DNA from: Myxococcales bacterium
GTDB lineage: Bacteria > Myxococcota > Polyangia > Polyangiales > Polyangiaceae
DNA length: 64,000 nucleotides
NCBI GenBank assembly: GCA_003151595.1
Contig: PLXW01000046.1
Location: forward strand, 1 to 64,000
Direction: 5' to 3'
Shown here: positions 32,669 to 40,771 of the stretch, one piece after another
How the letters are laid out: each line of letters opens with the position of its first letter
Numbering within the stretch: position 1 is the stretch's first letter
Notes under the pieces: model-generated
Database searches by the model: none
What the model was told of the DNA's origin: nothing
Seen by the model: only the letters and a program-made list of their open reading frames with translations
Made by a program: the position numbers and the translations under genes

Positions 32669-34000
32669 GTGCTTCGCAAGATCCTCTACACCCTCGTCTT
32701 CCTGGCCCTGACGGCCGAGATCGAGGGCGACACGTTCGAAGGGTACAAATGGGGAACGTTCCTCATGCCCATCGGCACGGCGATCTTCACGCCGTCGGCC
32801 ATCAAGTTCACGATCTACGACCTGATGCTCCTCGCGGTGCTCGCGGCAGGGCTCGCGTCGCAAGGACCGGCACGATTGCGCGCGAAGCCCGTGATGCGCG
32901 CGCTGTCGGTCGGGCTCGCAGCGATCGCCGCGCTCTGGGTTTGGGGCGTGGTGCGCGGCGGTGACGTGAAGCAGACCATCTGGCAGCTTCACCACTTCGT
33001 CCTCTTGTTCGTCGCGGCGTACGCGATGATCGCGATCTGCAAGAGGCCGAAGCACCTCCTCGAGCTCGGGCGAACGATTCTGTATGCGGGCATCGTTCGA
33101 GCGGGCGTGCTGCTGCTCTTCTACGTGATGGTCGTACGGGCCACGATGACCGCGAGGCCGGCGACGATGACCACGCACAGCGACACCGTGCTCTTCGTGG
33201 CGTGCATCGTGATGACGCTGAGCTACGCGCTCGAGCGACGCACGATGAAGGTCTCGCTCGCCGCGGCTTTCTGCACGGCGCTCTTCACCGTCTGCCTCCA
33301 GTTGAACAACCGGCGGTTGGCGTGGGTGAGCCTCATCGGAGCTGTCCTCGTGCTCTACGCGATGCTGCCGAACCAGCGCTTGAAGAAGCGAATCAAGAGC
33401 AGCTTGCTGGTGGTCGGGCCCGTGCTGCTCCTGTACATCAGCGTCGGGTGGGGGAAGACGTCAGGGATATTCAAGCCCGTCGGCGCCCTCTCGACGATGA
33501 TGGGCGCGCACGAGGACGCGTCGAGCGAGACGCGCAACATCGAGAACTTCAACCTGCTTCAGACGTTGAAGAGCGGCCCCTTGCTCGGCACGGGATGGGG
33601 GCACGAGTACATCGAGGTGTCGCGCGCCTACGACATCTCCGAGTACTTCAAACAGTACCGATTCATCCCGCACAACAGCGTGCTCGGGCTCCTGGCGTTC
33701 ACCGGGCTCGTCGGGTTCGTGGCCACGTGGATGGTGATCCCGGTATCGGCGTTCTTCAACGCGCGCGCGTATCGGTTCGCTGGGACGCCGGGTGAGCGCA
33801 CGGCGGCGGCGACGAGCGTCGCGGTGGTCGTCATCTATGCGAACCAGCTCTATGGCGACATGGGGATGGGGTCGCTCACGGCGAGCGTGATCATGGCGGC
33901 GGCGATCGCAGTGGGCGCGCGCTTGTCGGTGAGCAGCGGTGCCTGGCCGGGAGCGAAGGTCGCCGGCGCCGAAGGTGAGCCGATTCAGAGCCGCGGATAG
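32669..34000 (+). CDS. Wzy-type polysaccharide polymerase / O-antigen ligase family, 443 aa
   Basis: The polymerase joins repeat units on the periplasmic face of the inner membrane. The protein has about 10-11 hydrophobic segments and a large periplasmic loop. The loop has the TGWGHEYIE stretch and then FIPHNSVLGLLAFTGLVG, which is the conserved Wzy_C/O-antigen ligase pattern with the catalytic-type His. The start is GTG at 32669, 15 bases after the barrel stop. The end overlaps the end of the small membrane protein gene by 16 bases, tail to tail. Confidence 0.85.
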   Translation: MLRKILYTLVFLALTAEIEGDTFEGYKWGTFLMPIGTAIFTPSAIKFTIYDLMLLAVLAAGLASQGPARLRAKPVMRALSVGLAAIAALWVWGVVRGGDVKQTIWQLHHFVLLFVAAYAMIAICKRPKHLLELGRTILYAGIVRAGVLLLFYVMVVRATMTARPATMTTHSDTVLFVACIVMTLSYALERRTMKVSLAAAFCTALFTVCLQLNNRRLAWVSLIGAVLVLYAMLPNQRLKKRIKSSLLVVGPVLLLYISVGWGKTSGIFKPVGALSTMMGAHEDASSETRNIENFNLLQTLKSGPLLGTGWGHEYIEVSRAYDISEYFKQYRFIPHNSVLGLLAFTGLVGFVATWMVIPVSAFFNARAYRFAGTPGERTAAATSVAVVVIYANQLYGDMGMGSLTASVIMAAAIAVGARLSVSSGAWPGAKVAGAEGEPIQSRG

Positions 34001-34152
34001 ATGACGAGACAGGCGATCACGTAGAAGGTCGTGAAGACGGCGAACCAGACGACAGTTCGCTTCAGGCCTCGCGGCGCTTTCGGATCGCGCGCCATGATCA
34101 GCGGGATCACCACCGTCGCGATCACGAGCGACAGGAGGAGGAGCTTCGCCAC
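33985..34152 (-). CDS. Small membrane protein, 55 aa, exopolysaccharide locus
   Basis: Two hydrophobic helices (about residues 2-20 and 34-52) are joined by a short basic/polar loop RDPKAPRGLKR. The GTG start at 34152 comes one base after the stop of the GT4-like gene, and the 3' end overlaps the end of wzy by 16 bases. Codon use and the tight junction support a real gene. No family is known to me. It may assist a membrane glycosyltransferase or the polymerase. Confidence 0.6.
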   Translation of the reverse strand: MAKLLLLSLVIATVVIPLIMARDPKAPRGLKRTVVWFAVFTTFYVIACLVIYPRL

Positions 34153-34153
34153 G

Positions 34154-35290
34154 TCAGCTCCGGGCCTTCGAGGCCGCGGTGTACAGCTCGACGTAGCGCG
34201 CGGCCGAGACGGCGAGCGACAAGCGGTCTTCCACGAATTGCCGCGGCTCGAACGCGGTCGCGCGCCCGAACATCGCGTCGACCGCGGTCTCGATGCCCGA
34301 GGCGTCGCGAAAGCTGATGCCACAGCGATCGTCGAAGTGCGGGATCGACGACGCGGGGAGCCGAACGGTGTCGCCGTGGAAGCGCTGGCGATCGAGCCAC
34401 CAGCCATTGTCCCACGCCAGGATGGGGACGTTGCACGCCATCGCCTCCTGGTACGCGATGCCCTGCGTCTCGGTCTCGGAGAGAAACGCCATCACCCGCG
34501 AGCGCGCGAGGAGCGCAAGGAACTCTGCGTGGACGTAATGGCGGTAGCGAATCCGGTGGTACTTCTTCTTGCGCGCGTCGAGAGCACGCAGGAGAGGCGC
34601 GACGATCGACGCTTCGTAGCTCGGGTCTTTCCACACGATCTTGTCGTAGACGAGCACGTCGATGTCTTTGGGCTCGGCGCGCATGTCGGGCCACGCGGAC
34701 GTGTCGATCCCCGCGGTCCACACCGCGCAGCGCTCGCCGTACGAACGCGCGAAGATGGCGCGCATCCACTCCCCGGGCACGATGTACGAGCGAAAGCGCG
34801 CGTCGTTCATCAAGTCGGGAGCGAGCGACGGATGGTCGAGCAGGCCCGGACCGAGCACCGCGGGGTTTGGGAGCTTCCAGTGCTCGAGGATCTGCGGATA
34901 GCCGGCGATGCCGATGGGATAGGTCGGGTTGCGGCGCGCGAGCGCGTAGTCGTTCACGATCACTTTGTAGCCGGCGCGATCGAGCGCGAGCGCGAGCGAT
35001 CGGAACGCGACCTCGAAGCCGCTCGCGACCTGCCCCTTACTGGCCGCGTGGTACATGCGTCGCAACGCGCGCGCCACCTGGCGGTCGTTCGGCAGCAGGC
35101 GATCGCGCTCGAAGTCTTCGTAGAAGAGGAGCACGGCGCGATCGCGATCGAAGTCGAGCGGGCGCGCGTAGAGGCCGCGACCGAGCGCGCGATCGCTCGT
35201 GCGCTTGGCCAAGACGGACGACGTTTCACCCAGGAGACGCGCAATGGCCTTCGTGGCCTCGACCGGGTTCCGAAGCTCGCGGCGGCTCAC
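34154..35290 (-). CDS. GT4/GT-B-like glycosyltransferase (EpsU-like), 378 aa
   Basis: GT-B fold glycosyltransferase. Visible elements are an N-terminal domain with Arg-rich helices, a donor-binding C-terminal domain with ETETQGIAYQEAMACNVP (ending in the Glu residue typical of GT4 EX7E motifs) and AWDNGWWLD. The GTG start overlaps the OPX stop in GTGA. The small membrane protein begins one base after its stop. It is likely one of the repeat-unit transferases, with donor and linkage unknown. Confidence 0.82.
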   Translation of the reverse strand: MSRRELRNPVEATKAIARLLGETSSVLAKRTSDRALGRGLYARPLDFDRDRAVLLFYEDFERDRLLPNDRQVARALRRMYHAASKGQVASGFEVAFRSLALALDRAGYKVIVNDYALARRNPTYPIGIAGYPQILEHWKLPNPAVLGPGLLDHPSLAPDLMNDARFRSYIVPGEWMRAIFARSYGERCAVWTAGIDTSAWPDMRAEPKDIDVLVYDKIVWKDPSYEASIVAPLLRALDARKKKYHRIRYRHYVHAEFLALLARSRVMAFLSETETQGIAYQEAMACNVPILAWDNGWWLDRQRFHGDTVRLPASSIPHFDDRCGISFRDASGIETAVDAMFGRATAFEPRQFVEDRLSLAVSAARYVELYTAASKARS

Positions 35291-35886
35291 TCGACGACCA
35301 CGATGTCTCCGGCGCGCAGAACGAATGCGGTCGCCGGCGCGTCGCCGTGCGTGAGCGCGTCGTAGGTGAAGCGAACGCGAAGCGGATGCGGGCCGCTGCG
35401 CAGGACGAAGATGCGATCGCGATCTGCGAACTCGGTCACGCCGCCCGCTCCGGCCAGCGCTTGCGCGACCCCGGCGCCCGACTCGATGGGGTACGTCCCG
35501 GGGCGCGACACTTCGCCGAGCACGCTGACCTGCGTCGCGTGCGATTCGTCGACGTTGATCGAGACGCTCGGCTCCTTCACGTAGTCCTTGAGCCGCGCCT
35601 CGATCTCGCTGCGAAGCGCCGACGGACGCGTGCCGCGCGCGTTGACCTCGCCCAGGATCGGCATCGCGATGCGCCCGTCTTCGCGGACGCGCACCTTGAA
35701 GTTCGAGAGGTCGTCGTGGCCCAGCACGCGAACGGCGAGGACGTCGCCCGAGGCGATCACGTACTCGGCCGAGCCGGCCGCAGGTTGCGGCGGGAGGTCG
35801 TTGACCCAGACGTAGTTGCCTGCGCCCGAACATCCGGCGAGCGCGAACGACATGGCGGCAAGTGCGGCGAGCTTACGCGGCGGCAT
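35287..35886 (-). CDS. Short OPX polysaccharide export lipoprotein (EpsY/Wza-like), 199 aa
   Basis: The ATG at 35886 is chosen because GAGGAAG lies before it and it opens a lipoprotein signal peptide ending LAGC at residue 19. An in-frame ATG at 35928 is an alternative. Residues about 37-115 are the poly-export domain (YVIASGDVLAVRVLGHDDLS), and about 118-199 contain an SLBB-like domain (VLGEVSRPGTYP). At 199 residues it is about half the length of E. coli Wza and lacks the C-terminal outer-membrane helix, so an outer-membrane barrel partner is required. It overlaps the Wzx stop by 14 bases. Confidence 0.88.
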   Translation of the reverse strand: MPPRKLAALAAMSFALAGCSGAGNYVWVNDLPPQPAAGSAEYVIASGDVLAVRVLGHDDLSNFKVRVREDGRIAMPILGEVNARGTRPSALRSEIEARLKDYVKEPSVSINVDESHATQVSVLGEVSRPGTYPIESGAGVAQALAGAGGVTEFADRDRIFVLRSGPHPLRVRFTYDALTHGDAPATAFVLRAGDIVVVE

Positions 35887-37408
35887 GGCTTCCTCGGGAG
35901 GCAGATCGGAGGACAGTATACAGCTCACGGACGTTCACCGCCCCGGTGGCGACGATGAGCACGAGATATAGCGCCAGGTCGAGCGCGAGGCGCGCCGGGC
36001 CCAGCGGACGCATTGCGACGTGAGCACCACAGACGACGACGCACGCGGCGAGTGACTTCCCGCAGCAAAGGACGCTCCGGCGATCCCAGGCGCTGCGTCC
36101 GATCATCGCCAAGAGCGCGGCGGCCACGACCATCTCGCTGGCCACGCTGATCGCGGCAGCGCCGATCCCGGCGCCCCCTTCGCCGAACGCGCGGTACGAG
36201 GGGCGAATGAAGATCACGTTGAGCAGCGCGTTGAGCGCGAGCGACCCTATCGTGAGGAGCGTGACGCGCCACGAGTGATCGATCAGGTTCAGGTACGTGG
36301 ATGCGAGCATCGCCAGGTAGACCGCGACGAAGATAGGCGCCAGGACGCGCAAGCTGGCGACCGCGGGCAGGAACTTCGCGCCGAACAGGTGGAGCACGAT
36401 CACGTCGGCTCCGAGCATCAGCATCATCGAGATCGGGACGGCCAGCGCGAGCACCCATTCGATCGAGCGGCGGAACATTGCATTGAGCTCATCGCGCGAG
36501 CGCGTAGCCGCGCGCGAGAGCTGAGGCATGAGCACCCACCCCATGAGCGGTGCCATGAGCATGGCAACGCTGGAGACGTTGGCGGCGGAGCTGTAGAAGC
36601 CGACCTCTTTGTCGGGCATCAGCACGCCCATGATGTTCACATCGATCTTCGCGTACAGCGTGGCCGCGACTGTGGCCATGTAGAACGGTGCGCTCGCGAT
36701 GAGAACCTTCCAGGTCGAGGCGAAGTCGACGCGGAGCTGGAGCGTGTTCCCCACGATCCGAAAGATGACGACGAGGCGCACGGCTTCGGAGACCAAGAAC
36801 GCCACCGCGAACCACTCGATGCTGGCGTGCTCGAAGAGCGCCACGCCGACGCCGCCCGCCCACAAAAGCTTCGACACGACGTTGAGCACGGCGAGGCGCC
36901 CCACCGTTTGCGAAACATAGAGGAGCGTGGCTAGCGTCGCGGCGACGATGGAGATCAGCTGCGCCAGCCCGAACACGAACACCGTGCGGACGAGCGCGGT
37001 CGGGCGGCCACTCGCCGCCAGGAGCACGGCCAGCGTTCCAAAAAGGACGACGCTGATGAGGAGGCGCAGGGCGAGCATACCGCCGACGAACTCGGACGTG
37101 TGGTTCGGACGAGCGGGGATCTCCTTCTGGATGTACGTGTCGAGACCGAGGTTGATGAAGACGAACGCGTTGGCCGCGAGCGCGTCGGCGAAGTTGAACT
37201 CGCCGAAGAGCGCGGGCCCCAAGCTTCGCGGCAACAAGAGGCGCACCACGAGCGCGACCGTCCACGTGGCCACGAGCGAGGCGCCGAGCATGAATGCGTT
37301 GCGCACCGCGCGCACGGCCTCGCCGGGAGGGGCGCCCGTCGACGACGGCGCAGCACTTTCAGGTTTCACTGCGGGTACGTCGCCGCTTGCAGTCATTCGA
37401 GCCACCAT
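35873..37408 (-). CDS. Wzx-type repeat-unit flippase, 511 aa
   Basis: The flippase moves the undecaprenyl-linked repeat unit across the inner membrane. About 14 hydrophobic segments are present, with the repeat SLGPALFGEFNFAD and YLAMLASTYLNLIDHSWR patterns of the MATE/polysaccharide-transport superfamily. The ATG at 37408 is used; the ATG at 37396 is also possible and would have GGTGG upstream. It is the first minus-strand gene of the operon running to 34152, and it is divergent from the hexapeptide acetyltransferase. Confidence 0.85.
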   Translation of the reverse strand: MVARMTASGDVPAVKPESAAPSSTGAPPGEAVRAVRNAFMLGASLVATWTVALVVRLLLPRSLGPALFGEFNFADALAANAFVFINLGLDTYIQKEIPARPNHTSEFVGGMLALRLLISVVLFGTLAVLLAASGRPTALVRTVFVFGLAQLISIVAATLATLLYVSQTVGRLAVLNVVSKLLWAGGVGVALFEHASIEWFAVAFLVSEAVRLVVIFRIVGNTLQLRVDFASTWKVLIASAPFYMATVAATLYAKIDVNIMGVLMPDKEVGFYSSAANVSSVAMLMAPLMGWVLMPQLSRAATRSRDELNAMFRRSIEWVLALAVPISMMLMLGADVIVLHLFGAKFLPAVASLRVLAPIFVAVYLAMLASTYLNLIDHSWRVTLLTIGSLALNALLNVIFIRPSYRAFGEGGAGIGAAAISVASEMVVAAALLAMIGRSAWDRRSVLCCGKSLAACVVVCGAHVAMRPLGPARLALDLALYLVLIVATGAVNVRELYTVLRSASRGSHAAA

Positions 37409-37495
37409 GGATAGCGTGCGCCGGTGGCGACGCAACTCGTAGTCGGCGCGATCGTTCGCCGGGCGCCTCGCGTGTTACCTTCAGCCTACATCCAC

Positions 37496-38113
37496 GTGCG
37501 ATCCGCGATTGAAAACGCCCTCCGCAAGCTGAAAAGAGACAAGGACTTGCCTTTGGCGGCGCTTGCCCGCAAAGGAGCGGCGCACGTGGTGGGGCTCATG
37601 AGCGCCCCTTTGTGGCTCATGGGTGTCGATGAGCTGGGCGCGGGGGTTCGCACGCTCGGGCGGCCGCGCATCGACAACGCCGGGTTCATGCAGATCGGCG
37701 ATCGCGTGACGCTTCGCTCCGTCCCCGTCCCCCTGGAACTCACCACCACCGCCAACGCGCGGCTCGTGATCGGAAACGACACGTTCATCAATTCCGGCGC
37801 CAGCCTCGGCGCGACGGGATCGATCTCGCTCGGCGCGCGGGTGAACGTCGGCCCTTACGTGATGATCATCGACACGCAGTTCCACGATCTCTACGACCGC
37901 TCGATCGTCCCTCCGCCACAGCCCGTGGTGATCGAGGACGACGTGTTCCTCGGCGCGAAGTGCTCGGTGCTCCCGGGCGTACGCATCGGTCGCGGCGCGG
38001 TTGTCGGTACGGGGGCCGTCGTCACCAAGGACGTCGAGGCGTTCACGATCGTCGCCGGCGTGCCCGCGCGGGAAGTCAGCCGGCTCGACCCGTCGCGGTT
38101 CGTCGTGCGCTGA
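37496..38113 (+). CDS. Left-handed beta-helix acetyltransferase, 205 aa
   Basis: Hexapeptide-repeat O- or N-acetyltransferase of the LbetaH/XAT family. The coil runs from about residue 55 to 175: GRPRIDNAGFMQIGDRV, then NARLVIGNDTFINSGAS, SISLGARVNVGP, IEDDVFLGAKCSVLPGV and RIGRGAVVGTGAVVTK. The end VPAREVSRLDP is usual for the family. The start is uncertain: GTG at 37424 is in frame and would give 229 aa but leaves only 16 bases to the divergent Wzx start, whereas GTG at 37496 leaves room for a promoter. It likely acetylates a sugar of the polymer. Confidence 0.8.
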   Translation: MRSAIENALRKLKRDKDLPLAALARKGAAHVVGLMSAPLWLMGVDELGAGVRTLGRPRIDNAGFMQIGDRVTLRSVPVPLELTTTANARLVIGNDTFINSGASLGATGSISLGARVNVGPYVMIIDTQFHDLYDRSIVPPPQPVVIEDDVFLGAKCSVLPGVRIGRGAVVGTGAVVTKDVEAFTIVAGVPAREVSRLDPSRFVVR

Positions 38114-38124
38114 GCGCGCGAGCG

Positions 38125-39000
38125 TCAGACGTTCACGAAGCGCTGCCGCACCCACGCGCGAATGCGCGCGATCACCCGCTCGCGATGCGCGACGCGGAAG
38201 AACGTGTGATCGACGTCGGGGTAGTACTCGACGTCGACCTTGCCCGACGCGCGGATCGATCGCGTGCCCAGCATCTCGTCGAACTGGCCGATGTGGTTGA
38301 AGCTGCTGTCGCCGCCGGTGAAGACGCAGAGCATCCGCATGCCGCGGGCTACCATCGCTTCGTAGTCGGCGCGTAGCTGCCTCGGCTCGGGGTACTCGCG
38401 CACGTAGATCGACTCGCGGAGCGCGGCCTTCTCGTGCTCGACGCCGCCGATGGCGCCTCGTGCCCCCTCCCCCGCTTCGCGCAGGATCCCCGGCAGGCGT
38501 TCGGCGGCGAAGCGACGCCATCGCTCGCGACTGAGGAGCCGCATCGGGTAGCGGGCGTAGAAGCCGCGCGTGCGGTACGCGTACCCTTCGAGAAAGCACG
38601 CACCGACGACGCGCGGATCCTTGAGCGCGAAGGCGTGCGCCGAGTCGATGCTCGAGCAGAAGCCGACCGGAAGCAGCGCGCGGATCCCGGTGCGCTTCTC
38701 AAGGAGCGCGGCGGCCTCCGTGAGATCGTCGAAGGCGCGCTTGGCCTCGGGGACTGCGTCGCGCCGCACGCTGCTGTCGCCCAGGCCCGAGAGGTCGAAG
38801 CGGAGCGAGGTGATGCCGTCGGCCGCGAGCCCGCGCGCGAGATCGACGTACGAACGATGCGGCCCGACGTGATGATTCACTCCGACGTTCCACAGAAGGA
38901 CCGCGGGCGCGCCTTTCGCTTTCGCGACGGTCGCATCGGGTTCGGTGAGAACGCCAACGAGGCGACCGTCGCTCCCGAAGGTGAGCGCGCGCTCCGTCAT
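38125..39000 (-). CDS. Alpha/beta hydrolase with Cys nucleophile elbow, 291 aa
   Basis: Alpha/beta hydrolase fold: GV..NHHVGPHRSYVDLARGL after strand 3, LRFDLSGLGDS, and a nucleophile elbow reading VGFCSSI, with Cys115 where Ser is usual. The His near the end is in DVDHTFF. The pattern resembles the exosortase-system-associated hydrolase 1 family. The ATG overlaps the stop of the next hydrolase gene in ATGA (38997-39000), so both are made together. The first stop lies 12 bases from the convergent acetyltransferase stop. The substrate is unknown; a thioesterase or acyl-transfer role is possible. Confidence 0.78.
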   Translation of the reverse strand: MTERALTFGSDGRLVGVLTEPDATVAKAKGAPAVLLWNVGVNHHVGPHRSYVDLARGLAADGITSLRFDLSGLGDSSVRRDAVPEAKRAFDDLTEAAALLEKRTGIRALLPVGFCSSIDSAHAFALKDPRVVGACFLEGYAYRTRGFYARYPMRLLSRERWRRFAAERLPGILREAGEGARGAIGGVEHEKAALRESIYVREYPEPRQLRADYEAMVARGMRMLCVFTGGDSSFNHIGQFDEMLGTRSIRASGKVDVEYYPDVDHTFFRVAHRERVIARIRAWVRQRFVNV

Positions 39001-39794
39001 CCAGACGTTCCGTTCGCCAGCTCGGTCGCCATCGCGCCGAGGATCTTGTTCGAGAGGAGCGCCGCCTCGCGCTCGCCCGCGTTGGTGACGGCGGCGTCTT
39101 CGCTGACGACTTGAAGCGCGGTCTCTGTGCCTGCGGCGCGGAAGGCTTCGCGCAGCGCGACGAACAGAGGCTTCGCTTCGGAGGCGAAGATCGCGGCGCG
39201 GCTCGCGTGAAGCTTGCCGAGCTTTCGAAGGTCGACGCGCGCGATCCCTTCGCGCTGCGCGCGCGTGAAACGATGGCCCGCGAGCTCGTCATCCGCGCGA
39301 TCGTTTGCCGGGTGCAAGAGGCGGCGTTGCTCGCGCCGATCGAGCGACTCGAGCTCCTCGAGATAGCGCACGCCGCTCACGACCGGCTCCCACAAGACCA
39401 GGTCGCGGACGGCGAGCCCGTCGGCGCACGCGCGCGCCGCGAGGGCAGCACCGAGGCGCATGGCGACGATCGATACGCGCTCGACACCGGACTGATCGCG
39501 CAGCTCCTCGTGCGCCGTTCGAACGTCGGCGACCCACGTCTCGAAGTCGCCGTCGTCCATCGTGCCCGACGAGTCGCCCGTGCCGGTGTAATCGAAGCGC
39601 AGCACGGGGACGCCGTCGCGCGCGAGCGACGCGCTGAGCTTCCGGAAAGCCCAGTGGGTCATGTTGTACTCCTGCGGCCCCGGGTAACAGAGGAGCACAG
39701 CGGATCGATCACGCGCGTGCGGAGCACCAGGCCTCGGCGGATGAAAGACGCCGAAGAGCGGACGACCCGAGCTGCCGAAATAGAGGGGCGTCAT
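38997..39794 (-). CDS. Alpha/beta hydrolase homologue lacking a catalytic nucleophile, 265 aa
   Basis: The fold is the same as that of its partner: VLLCYPGPQEY, LRFDYTGTGDSSG, and an elbow that reads AMRLGA, so Arg113 stands at the nucleophile position. No Ser or Cys is at that site, and no His lies in the C-terminal 40 residues. Some exosortase-associated hydrolase 2 proteins also have this kind of elbow. It is probably a non-catalytic partner or has an altered chemistry. It overlaps the next gene by four bases and is divergent from the 301-aa hydrolase. Confidence 0.72.
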   Translation of the reverse strand: MTPLYFGSSGRPLFGVFHPPRPGAPHARDRSAVLLCYPGPQEYNMTHWAFRKLSASLARDGVPVLRFDYTGTGDSSGTMDDGDFETWVADVRTAHEELRDQSGVERVSIVAMRLGAALAARACADGLAVRDLVLWEPVVSGVRYLEELESLDRREQRRLLHPANDRADDELAGHRFTRAQREGIARVDLRKLGKLHASRAAIFASEAKPLFVALREAFRAAGTETALQVVSEDAAVTNAGEREAALLSNKILGAMATELANGTSG

Positions 39795-39865
39795 TCGTCG
39801 GTCGCCGTGATTTTACAGGATGCAGGGTCTAGCTCCGTTACTCAAACTGAATAGAGTGCCGCGCG

Positions 39866-40771
39866 ATGTCGATCGTACGAACGGCCCTGCTCGTCGTCGC
39901 CGCGCTGGGCCTGTCGGCCCTCGTCGCGGAGAGCGTGAACGCCGTACGAATCATGCGAGAGACGGCCGCGGAGCTCCGTCCGCCGCGCGTTCACGTGACC
40001 CCAGAAGAGGAGGCCGAGGCCGGCCGTGCGCTGCTGGGTAAAATCGACACGATCTTCCGTGCGAGCGACGGCACCACGCTACGCGGTTGGTACGCGCCGT
40101 CGAGGACGGGAGCAGCAGTCGTACTGACGCACGGGCTCGGCGCGAACCGCGTGGCGGTGCTCCCCGAGGCCGAGGAGCTCGCGGCGCGTGGCTACGGCGT
40201 GCTGCTGTTCGACTCGCGCGCGCACGGCGACAGCGACGGCGATCACTGCACGTGGGGCGATCACGAGCGGCGCGATCTCACCGCGGCGCTCGATTGGATC
40301 ACGGCGCGCCCCGAGGTGGACCGCGATCGCGTCGGCGTGCTCGGCTTTTCGATCGGCGGGATCACTGCCGCGCTCCTCGCGCCGACCGACGCGCGCGAGC
40401 ACGCGCTGGTCCTCGAAGCGACGGGGACCGCGCTCGGCGAGCAGATCCGCAACGAGAGCAAATGGGGAGCGGCGTCGCGCGAGCCGGAGCTCTGGCAGCT
40501 TCGACGCGACGGGATCGACGTCGATGCGATCGATCCGGTCCACGCGCTCGCCGTCGCAGCCCCACGGCCGGTCCTTTTCGTCGCCGGGCAAAACGATCCT
40601 TTCGTACCGGAGTCGACCACGAACACGGTCTTCGCGGCAGCGCCCGAGCCGAAGCAGCTCTACGTCGTCCCCGGCGCGACTCACGGTCACTACACGAGCG
40701 CCGTGGGCCCGGCGTACGCGAAGCGCGTCGCCGATTTCTTCGACGACGCGCTGCGAGCGAAGACGCGCTAG
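39866..40771 (+). CDS. Alpha/beta hydrolase, membrane-anchored, 301 aa
   Basis: A membrane segment at residues about 5-27 is followed by a periplasmic or cytoplasmic hydrolase domain of the S9/prolyl-oligopeptidase-like type. The catalytic triad is intact: S162 in GFSIGG, D244 in GQNDPF and H273 in ATHGHY. The oxyanion region is THGLG. The substrate is unknown. The stop codon overlaps that of the megasynthase gene, sharing CTAG at 40768-40771, and the gene is divergent from the hydrolase pair. Confidence 0.85.
   Translation: MSIVRTALLVVAALGLSALVAESVNAVRIMRETAAELRPPRVHVTPEEEAEAGRALLGKIDTIFRASDGTTLRGWYAPSRTGAAVVLTHGLGANRVAVLPEAEELAARGYGVLLFDSRAHGDSDGDHCTWGDHERRDLTAALDWITARPEVDRDRVGVLGFSIGGITAALLAPTDAREHALVLEATGTALGEQIRNESKWGAASREPELWQLRRDGIDVDAIDPVHALAVAAPRPVLFVAGQNDPFVPESTTNTVFAAAPEPKQLYVVPGATHGHYTSAVGPAYAKRVADFFDDALRAKTR

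Noticed and set aside
37424..37495. N-terminal extension of the hexapeptide acetyltransferase
   Set aside because: The earlier GTG would leave only 16 bases to the divergent Wzx start; the later GTG is preferred, though not proved.
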